From the NCBI RefSeq assembly GCF_009827315.1, contig NZ_WTYF01000004.1:1426001-1490000 (forward strand): a DNA stretch of 64,000 nt, given 5' to 3'. Shown here piece after piece: positions 18,620 through 26,512 of the stretch (positions within the stretch are counted from its first letter, which is position 1; each line of letters opens with the position of its first letter). The translations under genes were made by a program, and so were the position numbers. The notes below the pieces were generated by a model that searched no databases, had not been told where the DNA came from, and worked only from the letters and a program-made list of their open reading frames with translations. This DNA comes from Qipengyuania gaetbuli (GTDB lineage Bacteria; Pseudomonadota; Alphaproteobacteria; Sphingomonadales; Sphingomonadaceae).

Positions 18620-18966
18620 TTGCTTTCGCCCATGTCGAGGTTGAGCTTGACCGTTTCGTGCTCCACGTCGCCTTCGAACTTCTTGAGGAAATCCTCGATC
18701 GGGATCGCCTGCGCCTTGTCGACCATCGGGTTCGACTTGGCCATTTCGACGGCGCGGAGTTCGTCCGGTGTCATGCGCACGTGGACATAGGGCATCCAGA
18801 CTTCGCCGAATTCGGCTTGCTGGTACCAGACGTCGAGCACATCGTAGGAAGCCCATGAACCGTTCGGTTCGCGCAGGCGAATACCCTCGCCAATGCGCGG
18901 CACGGCAACCGTCTTGATGCGGAAGACGGTCTGGTGGGTTTCGTTCTGAACTTCGATTTCGATCAC
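18616..18966 (-). CDS. Conserved hypothetical protein
   Basis: The conserved-looking part begins at a GTG at 18966 (IEIEVQNETHQTVFRIKTV), giving 116 residues. The frame is open upstream to 19143, and a GTG at 19080 is the main alternative; the upstream stretch contains two palindromes and reads as promoter. The protein alternates strands (FRIKTVAVPRIGEGIRLRE, WASYDVLDVWYQ, VWMPYVHVRM) with a charged C-terminus (DFLKKFEGDVEHETVKL). There is no signal peptide or membrane segment. I recognise no function. It ends 4 bases into the serpin 3' end. Confidence 0.6.
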   Translation of the reverse strand: MIEIEVQNETHQTVFRIKTVAVPRIGEGIRLREPNGSWASYDVLDVWYQQAEFGEVWMPYVHVRMTPDELRAVEMAKSNPMVDKAQAIPIEDFLKKFEGDVEHETVKLNLDMGESN

Positions 18967-19046
18967 AATACGGCCCGGCTCCGGCGGGACTTGAGGCCCG
19001 ACTTCGCGATTCTCTTCGCACCAACCTGTTGAGATGGTTTTAACGA

Positions 19047-19079
19047 TGACGTCACGGTGCCACCCGCGCCATGACGTCA
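19047..19079. promoter_or_regulatory. Two TGACGTCA palindromes, possible operator pair
   Basis: The 8-bp palindrome TGACGTCA occurs at 19047-19054 and again at 19072-19079, 25 bases apart, each within a 10-base direct repeat ATGACGTCAC. They lie just upstream of the likely start of the 18616-18966 gene and at the end of the preceding gene. Paired identical palindromes at this spacing suggest binding of a dimeric regulator. No regulator can be named. Confidence 0.4.
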
Positions 19080-19382
19080 CTCTTGCGCGTAGGGCGTGTT
19101 CTTCAGCAGGTGCCGGTCGAAATCGGGCGCGCCGTCGTCCCACCAGACCAGCCCGCGTTCGCCGAGGCCCAGCTTGGCGGCATGCACTTCCTGGCGAGCC
19201 TGTTTTTCCGCCTCGCCGTCGCCCGAACGGCGCGCTGCCGCCACGGCGCGGCGTGCGGCCATCAGCCGGTCTACCAGCTTTTGGCGTTCAATATCCGGCA
19301 GGTTCGGATTGGCAGCCCGCCACAGGCGACCGCGCACGATGATGTAGCGACCGTCGGTCGTGCGCTCGACCGGTTCGCTCAG
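19077..19382 (-). CDS. Small conserved hypothetical protein with apparent CTG start
   Basis: The frame with coding character extends to LSEPVERTTDGRYIIVRGRLW, and the only initiator that fits this N-terminus is a CTG at 19382, overlapping the stop of the HxlR gene as CTGA. The next usable start is the GTG at 19337, which would remove 15 residues. From the CTG the protein has 101 residues and is helical and basic (ERQKLVDRLMAARRAVAAARR), ending VWWDDGAPDFDRHLLKNTPY. I recall similar small proteins in Sphingomonadales but no function. It is probably co-transcribed with the HxlR gene. Confidence 0.65.
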   Translation of the reverse strand: MSEPVERTTDGRYIIVRGRLWRAANPNLPDIERQKLVDRLMAARRAVAAARRSGDGEAEKQARQEVHAAKLGLGERGLVWWDDGAPDFDRHLLKNTPYAQE

Positions 19383-19933
19383 GCGGCGTCCTTGGCCTTG
19401 CGAGCGGACGCAATGTCGACGACCGAGCCGTTCTTCATGATGGCATGCGGTTCCGCCTTGGTCCCGTCGGCGCGGATGCCGAGGTTCTTGCGTTCGACCA
19501 GAGCGAGATCCGCCGGGCCCAAGAGGCGCCCATCATGGCTGAGGATCGAAGTCGGGCCGATGGGCAGGCGATCGCGCTCGTCCACCAGCACCGGGTTCTC
19601 GACCACTTCGGCGCCGTATTTCTGGCCCCACTGGCGCAGAGCCACCATGGCCGGCAGCAGGTCGAAGCCCTTGTCGGTCAGGCGGTATTCGATCTTGCGG
19701 CGGTCATCCGGGCAAGGATCGCGCTTGAGGATGCCGTGTTCGACCAGTTTGGCCAGCCGGTTCGACAGGATATTGCGGGCGATGCCCAGTTCGCTGAGGA
19801 ATTCCTCGAAGTGGTGCAGGCCATTGAAGCTGGCCCGCAAGATCATGAAACTCCAGCGTTCGCCCATGACTTCGAGTGCCTGCGGCAAGCCGCATTCGGT
19901 GAGTTCGCGCAGTGGTTCGCGGATGTCGCCCAT
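19379..19933 (-). CDS. HxlR-family transcriptional regulator
   Basis: The 184-residue protein has an N-terminal HxlR winged helix-turn-helix (about 10-105): CGLPQALEVMGERWSFMILRAS, HFEEFLSELGIARNILSNRL, EHGILKRDPCPDDRRKIEYRLTDKG. HxlR regulators are dimeric MarR-like repressors or activators that often sense electrophiles through Cys. Here Cys14 and the Cys in RDPCPDD are candidates. The C-terminal 75 residues are an extension without an obvious domain. It is divergent from the small secreted gene at 20102, and the gap between them holds repeated GAAACCTA elements that may be its sites. Confidence 0.88.
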   Translation of the reverse strand: MGDIREPLRELTECGLPQALEVMGERWSFMILRASFNGLHHFEEFLSELGIARNILSNRLAKLVEHGILKRDPCPDDRRKIEYRLTDKGFDLLPAMVALRQWGQKYGAEVVENPVLVDERDRLPIGPTSILSHDGRLLGPADLALVERKNLGIRADGTKAEPHAIMKNGSVVDIASARKAKDAA

Positions 19934-19951
19934 AAAATCAGTCCTTCCCGT

Positions 19952-20064
19952 GAAACCTATTTAGCGCAGTTTTCGCCAAAGCCAAATATTTCGAAAAAAT
20001 GGGTTGCATCACGAAACCTATCGGCATAGGTAGCGATTCGCAACCAGTTGCAAATGAAAACCTA
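19952..20064. promoter_or_regulatory. Divergent promoter region with three GAAACCTA-like repeats
   Basis: The 168-base gap between the HxlR gene and the gene at 20102 holds GAAACCTAT at 19952 and 20013 and GAAAACCTA at 20056. The middle copy is part of an inverted repeat ACCTAT-CGGC-ATAGGT (20016-20031). The region is AT-rich compared with its flanks. These are plausible binding sites for the adjacent HxlR protein, by inference only. Confidence 0.4.
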
Positions 20065-20101
20065 GATTGCAATTTTCGCAAGGCCAGTTGAGAAAATTGC
20101 A

Positions 20102-20467
20102 ATGAAATATCGGAGCTTGACCATGACCCTCTCCCTGAACCGCACCGCTCATCTGGGCGTTCTCGCCACCGCTTTCGCCTACACCACGCTGACCTTCGGA
20201 GCGCTCGTCACGCCGACCGTGGTTGAAGCGAAGCCGTCGAACGGCCCGTTCTACACCGCCGAACTCGCGCAGCCTGCTGCCGAGCGTACCGTGATTGCCG
20301 GCGGCGTCGCATGGACCTGCGCCGACACGACCTGCGTCGGCACCAAGGGCACCTCGCGCCCGCTGCGCGTGTGCCGCGAACTGAACCGTGACCTCGGCGA
20401 AGTGGTTTCCTTCACCGCCAAGGGCGAAGCGCTGGAAGCCGACAAGCTGGCGCAGTGCAACGGCTAA
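20102..20467 (+). CDS. Small secreted protein, CC_3452-like family
   Basis: The 121-residue protein has an N-terminal signal peptide (hydrophobic LGVLATAFAYTTLTFGALV, cleavage probably after VEAKP or thereabouts). The mature part reads YTAELAQPAAERTVIAGGVAWTC, with Cys pairs in WTCADTTCVG and VCRELNRD. It resembles a small alphaproteobacterial family I know as CC_3452-like, with no assigned function; the two Cys pairs could form disulfides. A start seven codons later (MTLSLNRT) is also possible. It ends at a strong intrinsic terminator and is divergent from the HxlR gene. Confidence 0.7.
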   Translation: MKYRSLTMTLSLNRTAHLGVLATAFAYTTLTFGALVTPTVVEAKPSNGPFYTAELAQPAAERTVIAGGVAWTCADTTCVGTKGTSRPLRVCRELNRDLGEVVSFTAKGEALEADKLAQCNG

Positions 20468-20515
20468 GGCCGCCCAACCAGACCCCCCACCCCCTCTCCA
20501 TCAGGGTGGAACTCC

Positions 20516-20547
20516 AAGGCCCCGGCGGAAACGCTGGGGCCTTTTTT
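20516..20547 (+). terminator. Intrinsic terminator of the gene at 20102
   Basis: The stem AAGGCCCC-G-GCG pairs with CGC-T-GGGGCCTT, closed by a GAAA tetraloop, with one G-T wobble, and is followed by six T's. This is a textbook Rho-independent terminator 48 bases after the stop. It ends at the last base of the convergent HAD gene. Confidence 0.9.
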
Positions 20548-21158
20548 CAGATCAGCCCGCGTGCGGAAAGATCGGCTTCGAGTCTGGCGGCATCTGTGAA
20601 GTGGTGGACCTGCCAGCCGCAGCCTTGCGCGGATTCGATGTTCGCCTCGTTATCGTCGATGAACAGCATTGCGGACGGGTGCAAAGCGAATCGCTCTTCC
20701 GCCAGCGTGAAGATCGCAGGGTCGGGCTTGGCGAGGCATTCCTCGCCGGAGACGACGATATCGCGGAAGCGGTCGAAAATCGGTGCGGTCGGGCGGAAGC
20801 CGGCCCAGAACTCGGCGCCGAAATTGGTGATCGCGAACAGCGGCACGCCCTGTGCATCGAGCCTCTCGACCAGCTCGTGGCTACCTTCGACCGGGCCGGG
20901 GATCGTTTCGTTGAACCGCGTCGCATAGGCGCGAATCTCTTCGGCGAAATCGGGATAAAGCTCGATGCGTTCGGGCACCATTTCCCCGAGCGGACGGCCA
21001 CGATCGTGCTGGAAATGCCATTCTTCGGTGACGACCTCGTCGAGCAGCTTTCGCAGCCGAGCCTTGTCGTCGACGATCTTCTCGAACAGCGAGGCGATCT
21101 GCCACTGGTAGAGTACGCGCCCTACGTCGAACACGACGGCTTCCACGCTCGCTACCAT
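20547..21158 (-). CDS. HAD-family hydrolase (YihX/haloacid dehalogenase-like)
   Basis: The 203-residue protein starts at 21158 (MVASVEAVVFDVG); the frame is open upstream over rpmJ but homology begins here. Motif I is VVFDVGRVL with the nucleophile Asp, motif II is the Thr in FAITNFG, motif III is the Lys in CLAKPDPAIF, and motif IV is FIDDNEANI. Motif I lacks the second Asp (DVG), as in YihX-like members. These are usually small-molecule phosphatases. The substrate cannot be told. Confidence 0.88.
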   Translation of the reverse strand: MVASVEAVVFDVGRVLYQWQIASLFEKIVDDKARLRKLLDEVVTEEWHFQHDRGRPLGEMVPERIELYPDFAEEIRAYATRFNETIPGPVEGSHELVERLDAQGVPLFAITNFGAEFWAGFRPTAPIFDRFRDIVVSGEECLAKPDPAIFTLAEERFALHPSAMLFIDDNEANIESAQGCGWQVHHFTDAARLEADLSARGLI

Positions 21159-21256
21159 TATCGCCCCTTCCCGAATGCGAACGGCCCGCACTCCCTCGGG
21201 AGCCGGGCCGGTCGGATAACCAGTCGCGACGCCAGCGGCGCCGCACGCCAGATACT

Positions 21257-21382
21257 TTAGCCCTGGCGAGCCTTGAAGCGACGGTTGGTCTTGTTGATGA
21301 CGTAGGTCCGCCCGCGACGACGGATCACGCGGCAATCGCGGTGCCGGCTCTTGAGCGACTTGAGGCTGTTGCGGATCTTCAT
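21257..21382 (-). CDS. rpmJ: 50S ribosomal protein L36
   Basis: A 41-residue basic protein: [20 protein letters not shown], then [21 protein letters not shown]. This is the alternative (C-minus, YkgO-like) form of L36 that keeps one Cys and lacks the four-residue CxxC zinc ribbon. It is standard in alphaproteobacteria. The start has a GAGA-type site (GAGATATACC) directly upstream. It sits alone between galE and the HAD gene. Confidence 0.95.
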   Translation of the reverse strand: MKIRNSLKSLKSRHRDCRVIRRRGRTYVINKTNRRFKARQG

Positions 21383-21475
21383 GGTATATCTCGTCTAGCA
21401 AATAAATACGCGCCGGAGTTGGAGCCCCGACGCGCCAAATTCAAGCGCGCCCGTTAGCGACGGGGGTGATTCCCG

Positions 21476-22489
21476 TCAAGCATCTCCGCGAATTTCGCCG
21501 AGTTTGCGCTCCCACTGAACCGCATGGCCGATGATCTGGTCGAGATCGGCGTATTTGGGCTGCCATGGAAGCGTAGCCTTGATGCGCGATGGATCGGATA
21601 CCAGCTCGCCCGGGTCGCCGGCACGGCGCGGCTCCATCCGCCGGTCGATCCGCGAATTGGTCACCCGGTCGACGGCATCCAGCACCTCGAGGACCGAGAA
21701 GCCGCGCCCGTAACCACAGTTCATGGTCAACGATCGGGTCGGCTCCTCAATCAGCGCCTCGAGCGCGAGAACATGGGCCGCGGCAAGGTCGCTGACATGG
21801 ATGTAATCGCGCACACCGGTGCCGTCGGGGGTGTCGAAATCCGTGCCGAAGACCGAGACCCCGTCGCGCTTGCCCGTCGCCGCCTCGCAGGCGACCTTGA
21901 TGAGATGGGTCGCGCCGGCGGTCGACTGTCCGGTCCGCGCCTGCGGATCGGCGCCTGCAACATTGAAGTAGCGCAAGGCGCAAAAGTTGAACCCGTGCGC
22001 GGCGGTGGCGTCGGACAGCATCTGTTCGGTCATAAGCTTCGACCAGCCGTAAGGGTTGATCGGGCGTTGCGGCGTATCTTCCGAAACCCGCGTGGTCTCG
22101 GGTGTCCCGTAGGTCGCTGCGGTGGAAGAAAAGATGAAGTGTTCGACCCCGCCCTTCACTGCCGCCTCGATCAGGGCGCGGCTCTTCACCGTGTTGTTGT
22201 CGTAATATTTGAGCGGGTTCTCTACCGATTCTGGCACCACGACCGAGCCGGCAAAATGCATGATCGCCTTAATGCTCTGCTCGGCGATGATTTGCGCCAC
22301 CAGATCGCCGTCGGCAATATCGCCTTCATAAAGCGGGACATCGTCGGGCACGGCGAATTTGAACCCGGTCGACAGGTTGTCGATCACCGCCACCGGCCAG
22401 CCGGAATCGCGCAAGGCCAGCACTGCATGGCTACCGATGTAGCCGGCACCGCCGGTCACAAGGACGGGAATCTTCGTTATGCTATCCAT
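21476..22489 (-). CDS. galE: UDP-glucose 4-epimerase
   Basis: The 337-residue protein starts at 22489 (MDSITKIPVLVTGGAG). It is an extended SDR with NAD-binding GGAGYIGSHAVLAL, catalytic Ser/Thr in IFSSTAATYG and the YxxxK pair in NPYGWSKLM. It interconverts UDP-glucose and UDP-galactose for surface polysaccharides. The length and the C-terminal substrate region (RRAGDPGELVSDPSRI) fit GalE. It is divergent from the lipoprotein gene at 22615. Confidence 0.95.
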   Translation of the reverse strand: MDSITKIPVLVTGGAGYIGSHAVLALRDSGWPVAVIDNLSTGFKFAVPDDVPLYEGDIADGDLVAQIIAEQSIKAIMHFAGSVVVPESVENPLKYYDNNTVKSRALIEAAVKGGVEHFIFSSTAATYGTPETTRVSEDTPQRPINPYGWSKLMTEQMLSDATAAHGFNFCALRYFNVAGADPQARTGQSTAGATHLIKVACEAATGKRDGVSVFGTDFDTPDGTGVRDYIHVSDLAAAHVLALEALIEEPTRSLTMNCGYGRGFSVLEVLDAVDRVTNSRIDRRMEPRRAGDPGELVSDPSRIKATLPWQPKYADLDQIIGHAVQWERKLGEIRGDA

Positions 22490-22614
22490 GCGCCCGCGCC
22501 TAGCAGATCGCGTGGGCGGCGCAATCGGTGCGGCCGGAAACTCCGGTCCGGAGCCTTTGCCGCCTGTCACGCGTTCTTCTTTCTTTAACGCCCATCGTCG
22601 AAAGAGCCCCCAAA

Positions 22615-23220
22615 ATGAACCGGATCGCCCTGACATTCGCTGCCCTCGGCACATTTGCACTCTCGGCCTGCGCCACCGCGCCGGGCCCCGTGCAGGTCAC
22701 GCGATTCGTCGCACCGGAAGCAAGTGCCCGCCTCGGCGAAGGCACGATCTTCCTCGCAGGATCGGGAGCGCAGGACACTGACAGCCTCGCCCTTATGCCA
22801 TACAAGTCCGCCGTCGCTGCCCAGCTTCGGGCATTGGGCTATACCGAGACCGACCGGGCTTCCGCCCGCCAGATCGCCACGGTTACGCTCGAACGATACG
22901 TCCAGACCGCGGAAGGCAGGCGCTCGCCGGTTACCGTCGGCGTCGGCGGGCGGACCGGCAGCTATGGCTCCGGCGTCGGTGTCGGCATCGGCATCAATCT
23001 GGGCGGCGGCGAGCGGGACAAGCTGGGCAGCGAACTGTCCGTCACCATCCGCGACGCCGCATCGCAAGCCAACTTGTGGGAAGGCCGCGCCGACCTGCGC
23101 GTTCCCGACAACTCGCCCCTTGCGCAAGCGCAAGCAAACGCACAGACCCTCGCCGCCGCGCTGTTCAGCGATTTTCCCGGCAACAATGGCGAAACGATAG
23201 AAGTAGAGGTTCCCAAGTGA
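22615..23220 (+). CDS. DUF4136-like lipoprotein
   Basis: The 201-residue protein has a signal peptide with lipobox LSAC (Cys19). The domain then reads [31 protein letters not shown], with a Gly-rich middle ([26 protein letters not shown]) and [10 protein letters not shown] near the end, which is the typical layout of DUF4136 lipoproteins. Function is unknown; it is probably anchored to the outer membrane facing the periplasm. Its stop overlaps the GTG start of the downstream carboxypeptidase gene. Confidence 0.8.
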   Translation: MNRIALTFAALGTFALSACATAPGPVQVTRFVAPEASARLGEGTIFLAGSGAQDTDSLALMPYKSAVAAQLRALGYTETDRASARQIATVTLERYVQTAEGRRSPVTVGVGGRTGSYGSGVGVGIGINLGGGERDKLGSELSVTIRDAASQANLWEGRADLRVPDNSPLAQAQANAQTLAAALFSDFPGNNGETIEVEVPK

Positions 23221-24356
23221 GCGATATCCGGATCGATGCCGAATTCGACAGCGGCAATATCGAAGTGCTGTCGATCGATGGCGCCAGTGCGAACCTGGCG
23301 ATCCCGCTCGATACCAAGAGCGAGTTCAAGCAGTGGTTCCATTTCCGCGTGACCGGCGCGGCGGGGCGCGAGCTTGTGCTGAAGATCCGCGACCTCGAAA
23401 CCAGCGCTTATCCGGGCGGCTGGCCGGGCTACGATGCCTGCGTTTCGGAAGACCGCGATTACTGGGGCCGCGCCGCCTCTTCTTATGACAAGGACGAGGA
23501 CGGCGGCACGCTGACGATCCGCTACTCTCCGGCAAGCGACGTGGTGTGGTTCGCTTACTTTGCGCCCTATTCGATGGAGCGTCACCACGACCTCGTCGCA
23601 GAAGCCGCGTCGAGCGAAGGCGTGGACTACCGCTGCCTCGGCACCACGCTCGACGGCCAGCCCATCGATTGCCTCGAAATGGGCGAAGGCGAATTCAAGG
23701 TCTGGCTCTACGCCCGCCAGCACCCGGGCGAAACGCAGGCCGAATGGTGGATGGAAGGCGCGCTCGAGGTGCTGACCGATCCTGCCGACAGCGTCGGGCG
23801 TCTGCTGCGCCAGCGGTGCCGCCTCCATGTCGTGCCCAACTGCAATCCCGACGGATCGCGCCGCGGAAACCTGCGCGTCAACGGCGCGGGCATCAACCTC
23901 AACCGCGAATGGGCGGAACCGACGGCCGAAAAGAGCCCCGAAGTCCTCGCTATCCGCAATCGGATGGACGAAACGGGCGTCGACTTCGCGATGGACGTCC
24001 ACGGCGACGAGGCGATCCCTGTCGCCTTCATCGCCGGCTTCGAAGGCATCCCGAGCTGGAAGGACGAGCAGGGCGAAGGCTATTACAACTTCGAGAAGAT
24101 CCTCGACCGCCGCACGCCCGATTTCCAGACCGAGCAGGGCTATGTGAAGTCCAAGCCGGGCCAGGCGAACCTCACCATGAGCACCAACCAGGTGGCCGAG
24201 CGTTTCGGCGCGGTCGCGATGACGCTGGAGATGCCCTACAAGGACAATCCGGCAAGCCCCGAACCGGAACAGGGCTGGTCGCCGGAACGCTGCAAGATGC
24301 TGGCCCGCGATTGCCTTGCCAGCCTGCTCGAATGGCTGGAAGCGCAGGACAAGTAG
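23217..24356 (+). CDS. M14-family carboxypeptidase-like (cytosolic type)
   Basis: The GTG at 23217 overlaps the stop of the lipoprotein gene (GTGA), giving 379 residues without a signal peptide. An N-terminal beta domain (about 1-125) precedes a zinc carboxypeptidase domain: [17 protein letters not shown] (His and Glu zinc ligands), [25 protein letters not shown], the third ligand in [11 protein letters not shown], and the catalytic Glu in TLEMPY. This layout matches the M14D or cytosolic carboxypeptidase-like subfamily. The substrate is unknown, perhaps C-terminal residues of proteins or peptides. Confidence 0.85.
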   Translation: MSDIRIDAEFDSGNIEVLSIDGASANLAIPLDTKSEFKQWFHFRVTGAAGRELVLKIRDLETSAYPGGWPGYDACVSEDRDYWGRAASSYDKDEDGGTLTIRYSPASDVVWFAYFAPYSMERHHDLVAEAASSEGVDYRCLGTTLDGQPIDCLEMGEGEFKVWLYARQHPGETQAEWWMEGALEVLTDPADSVGRLLRQRCRLHVVPNCNPDGSRRGNLRVNGAGINLNREWAEPTAEKSPEVLAIRNRMDETGVDFAMDVHGDEAIPVAFIAGFEGIPSWKDEQGEGYYNFEKILDRRTPDFQTEQGYVKSKPGQANLTMSTNQVAERFGAVAMTLEMPYKDNPASPEPEQGWSPERCKMLARDCLASLLEWLEAQDK

Positions 24357-24357
24357 G

Positions 24358-25380
24358 TCAGGCGACGATCGGTTCGAGCAGCCGGATCGTCCGCGCCCCG
24401 GCATCGATTTCCACTTTCGCACCGTGCGGCAGCGCCAGCTGCCCGCGGTGGTGGCCGATGTTCGATCCGACGAAGGTCGGAATGCCGAGCGGGGCGAGGT
24501 GCTGGTCGAGCACTTCGTCCAGCGTGAAACCGGCATAGTCGGGCTCGTCGCTCGCGCAGCTGCGGCACCGGCCGAAGACGACTCCCGACACCCGCCCCAG
24601 CGCCCCTGCCAGCTGCAATTGCTGGAGCATCCGGTCGATCCGGTATTCCGCCTCGTTCACGTCCTCGAGGAACAGGATCGCACCGTCGAAATCGGGCACC
24701 CATGGCGTGCCCATCAAAGTCGAAAGCACGGTGAGATTGCCGCCGAGCAGCCTCCCCTTTGCCGTCCCCTCCCTGATAGTCCGTCCCTGCGGACCTTGGG
24801 CTAGTTCGGGCTCCTCATCGGCACCGCCCAGCACAGGGGTCGCGCCGGCGAAGGCGAGGCGCCACAGGCTTTCCCAACTGCTGCGCGGCCAAGGGCTGGC
24901 CGCATTGGGCGAGTGGAGGGTGGGAAATCCGGCTTTCCGCGCGATGGCGAGGTGCAGCGCGGTATTGTCGCTATAGCCCACGAACAGCTTGGGATTGCGC
25001 CGGATCATCTCCCAGTCGAGCAGGGGCAGGAGCCTTGCCCCGCCCCAGCCGCCCCGAACGGCGAAGATGGCCTTCACGGTCTCGTCCGCGAACGCTGCGT
25101 TGATGTCGGCAGCGCGCTGCGCATCGGTCCCGGCGAGGTAGCCGGACCTTGCGCCTGCATTGGCACCGGTCCTGGGTACGAGGCCCATGCCCCGCAGGGT
25201 GAATTCCGAATTGGCGATTTCGCGTTCCGAGGCTGCGCTTGCCGGCGCGACCAGTGCCACGGTGTCGCCCTGCCTGAGGCGCGGCGCGATACGGCGCGAC
25301 TTTGCCAGTGCGGGGAAAGGTGCCGCCAGCGCCCCCAATGCGGCTGCCATGCCGCCCAGTGCGGCACGGCGCGTGGTCAC
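24358..25380 (-). CDS. S66-family LD-carboxypeptidase, Tat-exported
   Basis: The 340-residue protein begins with a twin-Arg signal (TTRRAALGGMAAALGALAAPFPALA), so it should be exported folded. The S66 fold is recognised by nucleophile Ser in LFVGYSDNTALH, Glu in FLEDVNEAEYRIDRML, and His in SNIGHHRGQLALPHG. S66 enzymes (LdcA) trim D-Ala from murein tetrapeptides during recycling, and some (MccF) inactivate microcins. Tat export suggests a periplasmic role. Its start overlaps the cdd stop by 4 bases. Confidence 0.9.
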   Translation of the reverse strand: MTTRRAALGGMAAALGALAAPFPALAKSRRIAPRLRQGDTVALVAPASAASEREIANSEFTLRGMGLVPRTGANAGARSGYLAGTDAQRAADINAAFADETVKAIFAVRGGWGGARLLPLLDWEMIRRNPKLFVGYSDNTALHLAIARKAGFPTLHSPNAASPWPRSSWESLWRLAFAGATPVLGGADEEPELAQGPQGRTIREGTAKGRLLGGNLTVLSTLMGTPWVPDFDGAILFLEDVNEAEYRIDRMLQQLQLAGALGRVSGVVFGRCRSCASDEPDYAGFTLDEVLDQHLAPLGIPTFVGSNIGHHRGQLALPHGAKVEIDAGARTIRLLEPIVA

Positions 25381-25787
25381 ACGAGGCTCGCCGGGCCGAA
25401 TGCTTCGGGTAGCAGGGCGGTCAGAGTGGTGCGCCGCACTTCATCAGGTCCCACGCACAGGATTGCCGGGTCAGTACCGCCCAGTTGCGCCAATTCGTTG
25501 AGCACCTGGCGACACCGGCCGCACGGCGTGATCGGCATTTCGCCCGGACCGGTCACGGCAACTGCCACAAGGCCTCCGCGCACACCGTCGGCCATGGCTT
25601 TGGAAACCGCTACCGTCTCCGCACACAGTGCAAGGCCGTAGCTGGCGTTCTCGATATTGGTGCCCGTCACCACGCTGCCATCGGCAAACAGCAGGGCGGC
25701 CCCCACGGCGAAATTGGAATAGGGCGAATAGGAGTTCGCGGCGGCCTCTCGGGCGGCGGCGATCAGGTCGTCGTCACTCATGCTCAC
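25377..25787 (-). CDS. cdd: Cytidine deaminase
   Basis: This is a 136-residue homotetrameric-type enzyme. Zinc ligands are Cys in ALCAETVAV, where the Glu is the proton shuttle, and the two Cys of ITPCGRCRQVL. The N-terminal SPYSNFAVGAALLFADG and TGTNIENASYG bind the nucleoside. It deaminates cytidine and deoxycytidine in pyrimidine salvage. It is translationally coupled to the S66 peptidase, an unrelated function. Confidence 0.96.
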   Translation of the reverse strand: MSMSDDDLIAAAREAAANSYSPYSNFAVGAALLFADGSVVTGTNIENASYGLALCAETVAVSKAMADGVRGGLVAVAVTGPGEMPITPCGRCRQVLNELAQLGGTDPAILCVGPDEVRRTTLTALLPEAFGPASLV

Positions 25788-25799
25788 CGCTTAGCGTGA

Positions 25800-26510
25800 T
25801 CAGGGCTGGACGACCAGCCAGCGCAGCGGCGTGTCCGCGGCCTCGCTGGTATGGGCGGTATTCGCCGTCCAGATGGTCCAGGGACGTCCTGCATAGTCGG
25901 GCTCGTCCAGGTCGCCTTCCAGCCACAGCGCCCGCTCCAAGCGTGCAGCCGGACGATAGCGCTCCTCGAAACTCTCGCTCGGCGCAAGGATGACCGGGGC
26001 GCCCGTATGCGCCTCGATCTGGTTGACGAGCGTCAGGAGCTCGCTCTGTACCGCGGCATCGGACACGCGCTCGGGACAATCGTCAGCCGTGCGCGCTAAG
26101 CGGATGACGGGCGGCAGGAGCTGCGTGTCGCGGGGCACGATGGTCACGAAATTGGCGCTTTGCCCGTCGGCCGTGACGCAGGGGTCGAATTCATGGGTCG
26201 CGCCGACCTGAAGCCCAGCCTCTCGCGCGGCGGCGAGGTGGTCGGAGAAGGCCGCGTCCTTGTCCCGCGCACCCTTGCTGGCCTCGAGGTAGACGAAGCT
26301 TGCGCCCAGCCCCTTGAGCACGGTGAAATCGACGTTTTCGTCCTCTTCGCCCACCAGCGCGCCTTGGTCGGGGTATGCCTCTTCGTCGGGTCGCCAGTTG
26401 CGATCCTCGTTCCACTTCCATGTGGCCGCGGCTGCGCCAGCCACCGCGAGAAGCAGTACCAGCTTGAATGCCCAGCCGCGTGAGGCCTTCTTCTTGCGCC
26501 GCGCCATCAT
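25800..26510 (-). CDS. GH25 lysozyme-like protein lacking catalytic acids
   Basis: The 236-residue protein starts at 26510 (MMARRKKKAS), 3 bases after the UPF0262 stop; a start one codon later is possible. A membrane anchor (about 14-30) is followed by a GH25-like barrel: ENVDFTVLKGLGASFVYLEAS, DAAFSDHLAAAREAGLQVGATHEF, and ANFVTIVPRDTQLLPPVIRLA. In active GH25 muramidases the first strand has an Asp in DVSxxQ and the later strand ends LDxE. Here these read ALVGEEDE and IRLAR, and the usual ATEG Glu is Lys79. It is therefore probably not a working muramidase. Confidence 0.75.
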   Translation of the reverse strand: MMARRKKKASRGWAFKLVLLLAVAGAAAATWKWNEDRNWRPDEEAYPDQGALVGEEDENVDFTVLKGLGASFVYLEASKGARDKDAAFSDHLAAAREAGLQVGATHEFDPCVTADGQSANFVTIVPRDTQLLPPVIRLARTADDCPERVSDAAVQSELLTLVNQIEAHTGAPVILAPSESFEERYRPAARLERALWLEGDLDEPDYAGRPWTIWTANTAHTSEAADTPLRWLVVQP

Positions 26511-26512
26511 GC

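Noticed and set aside
19047..19079. TGACGTCA read as a cAMP-response-like element of eukaryotic type
   Set aside because: The sequence matches only by its palindrome. In bacteria it is just a candidate operator for an unknown dimeric regulator.
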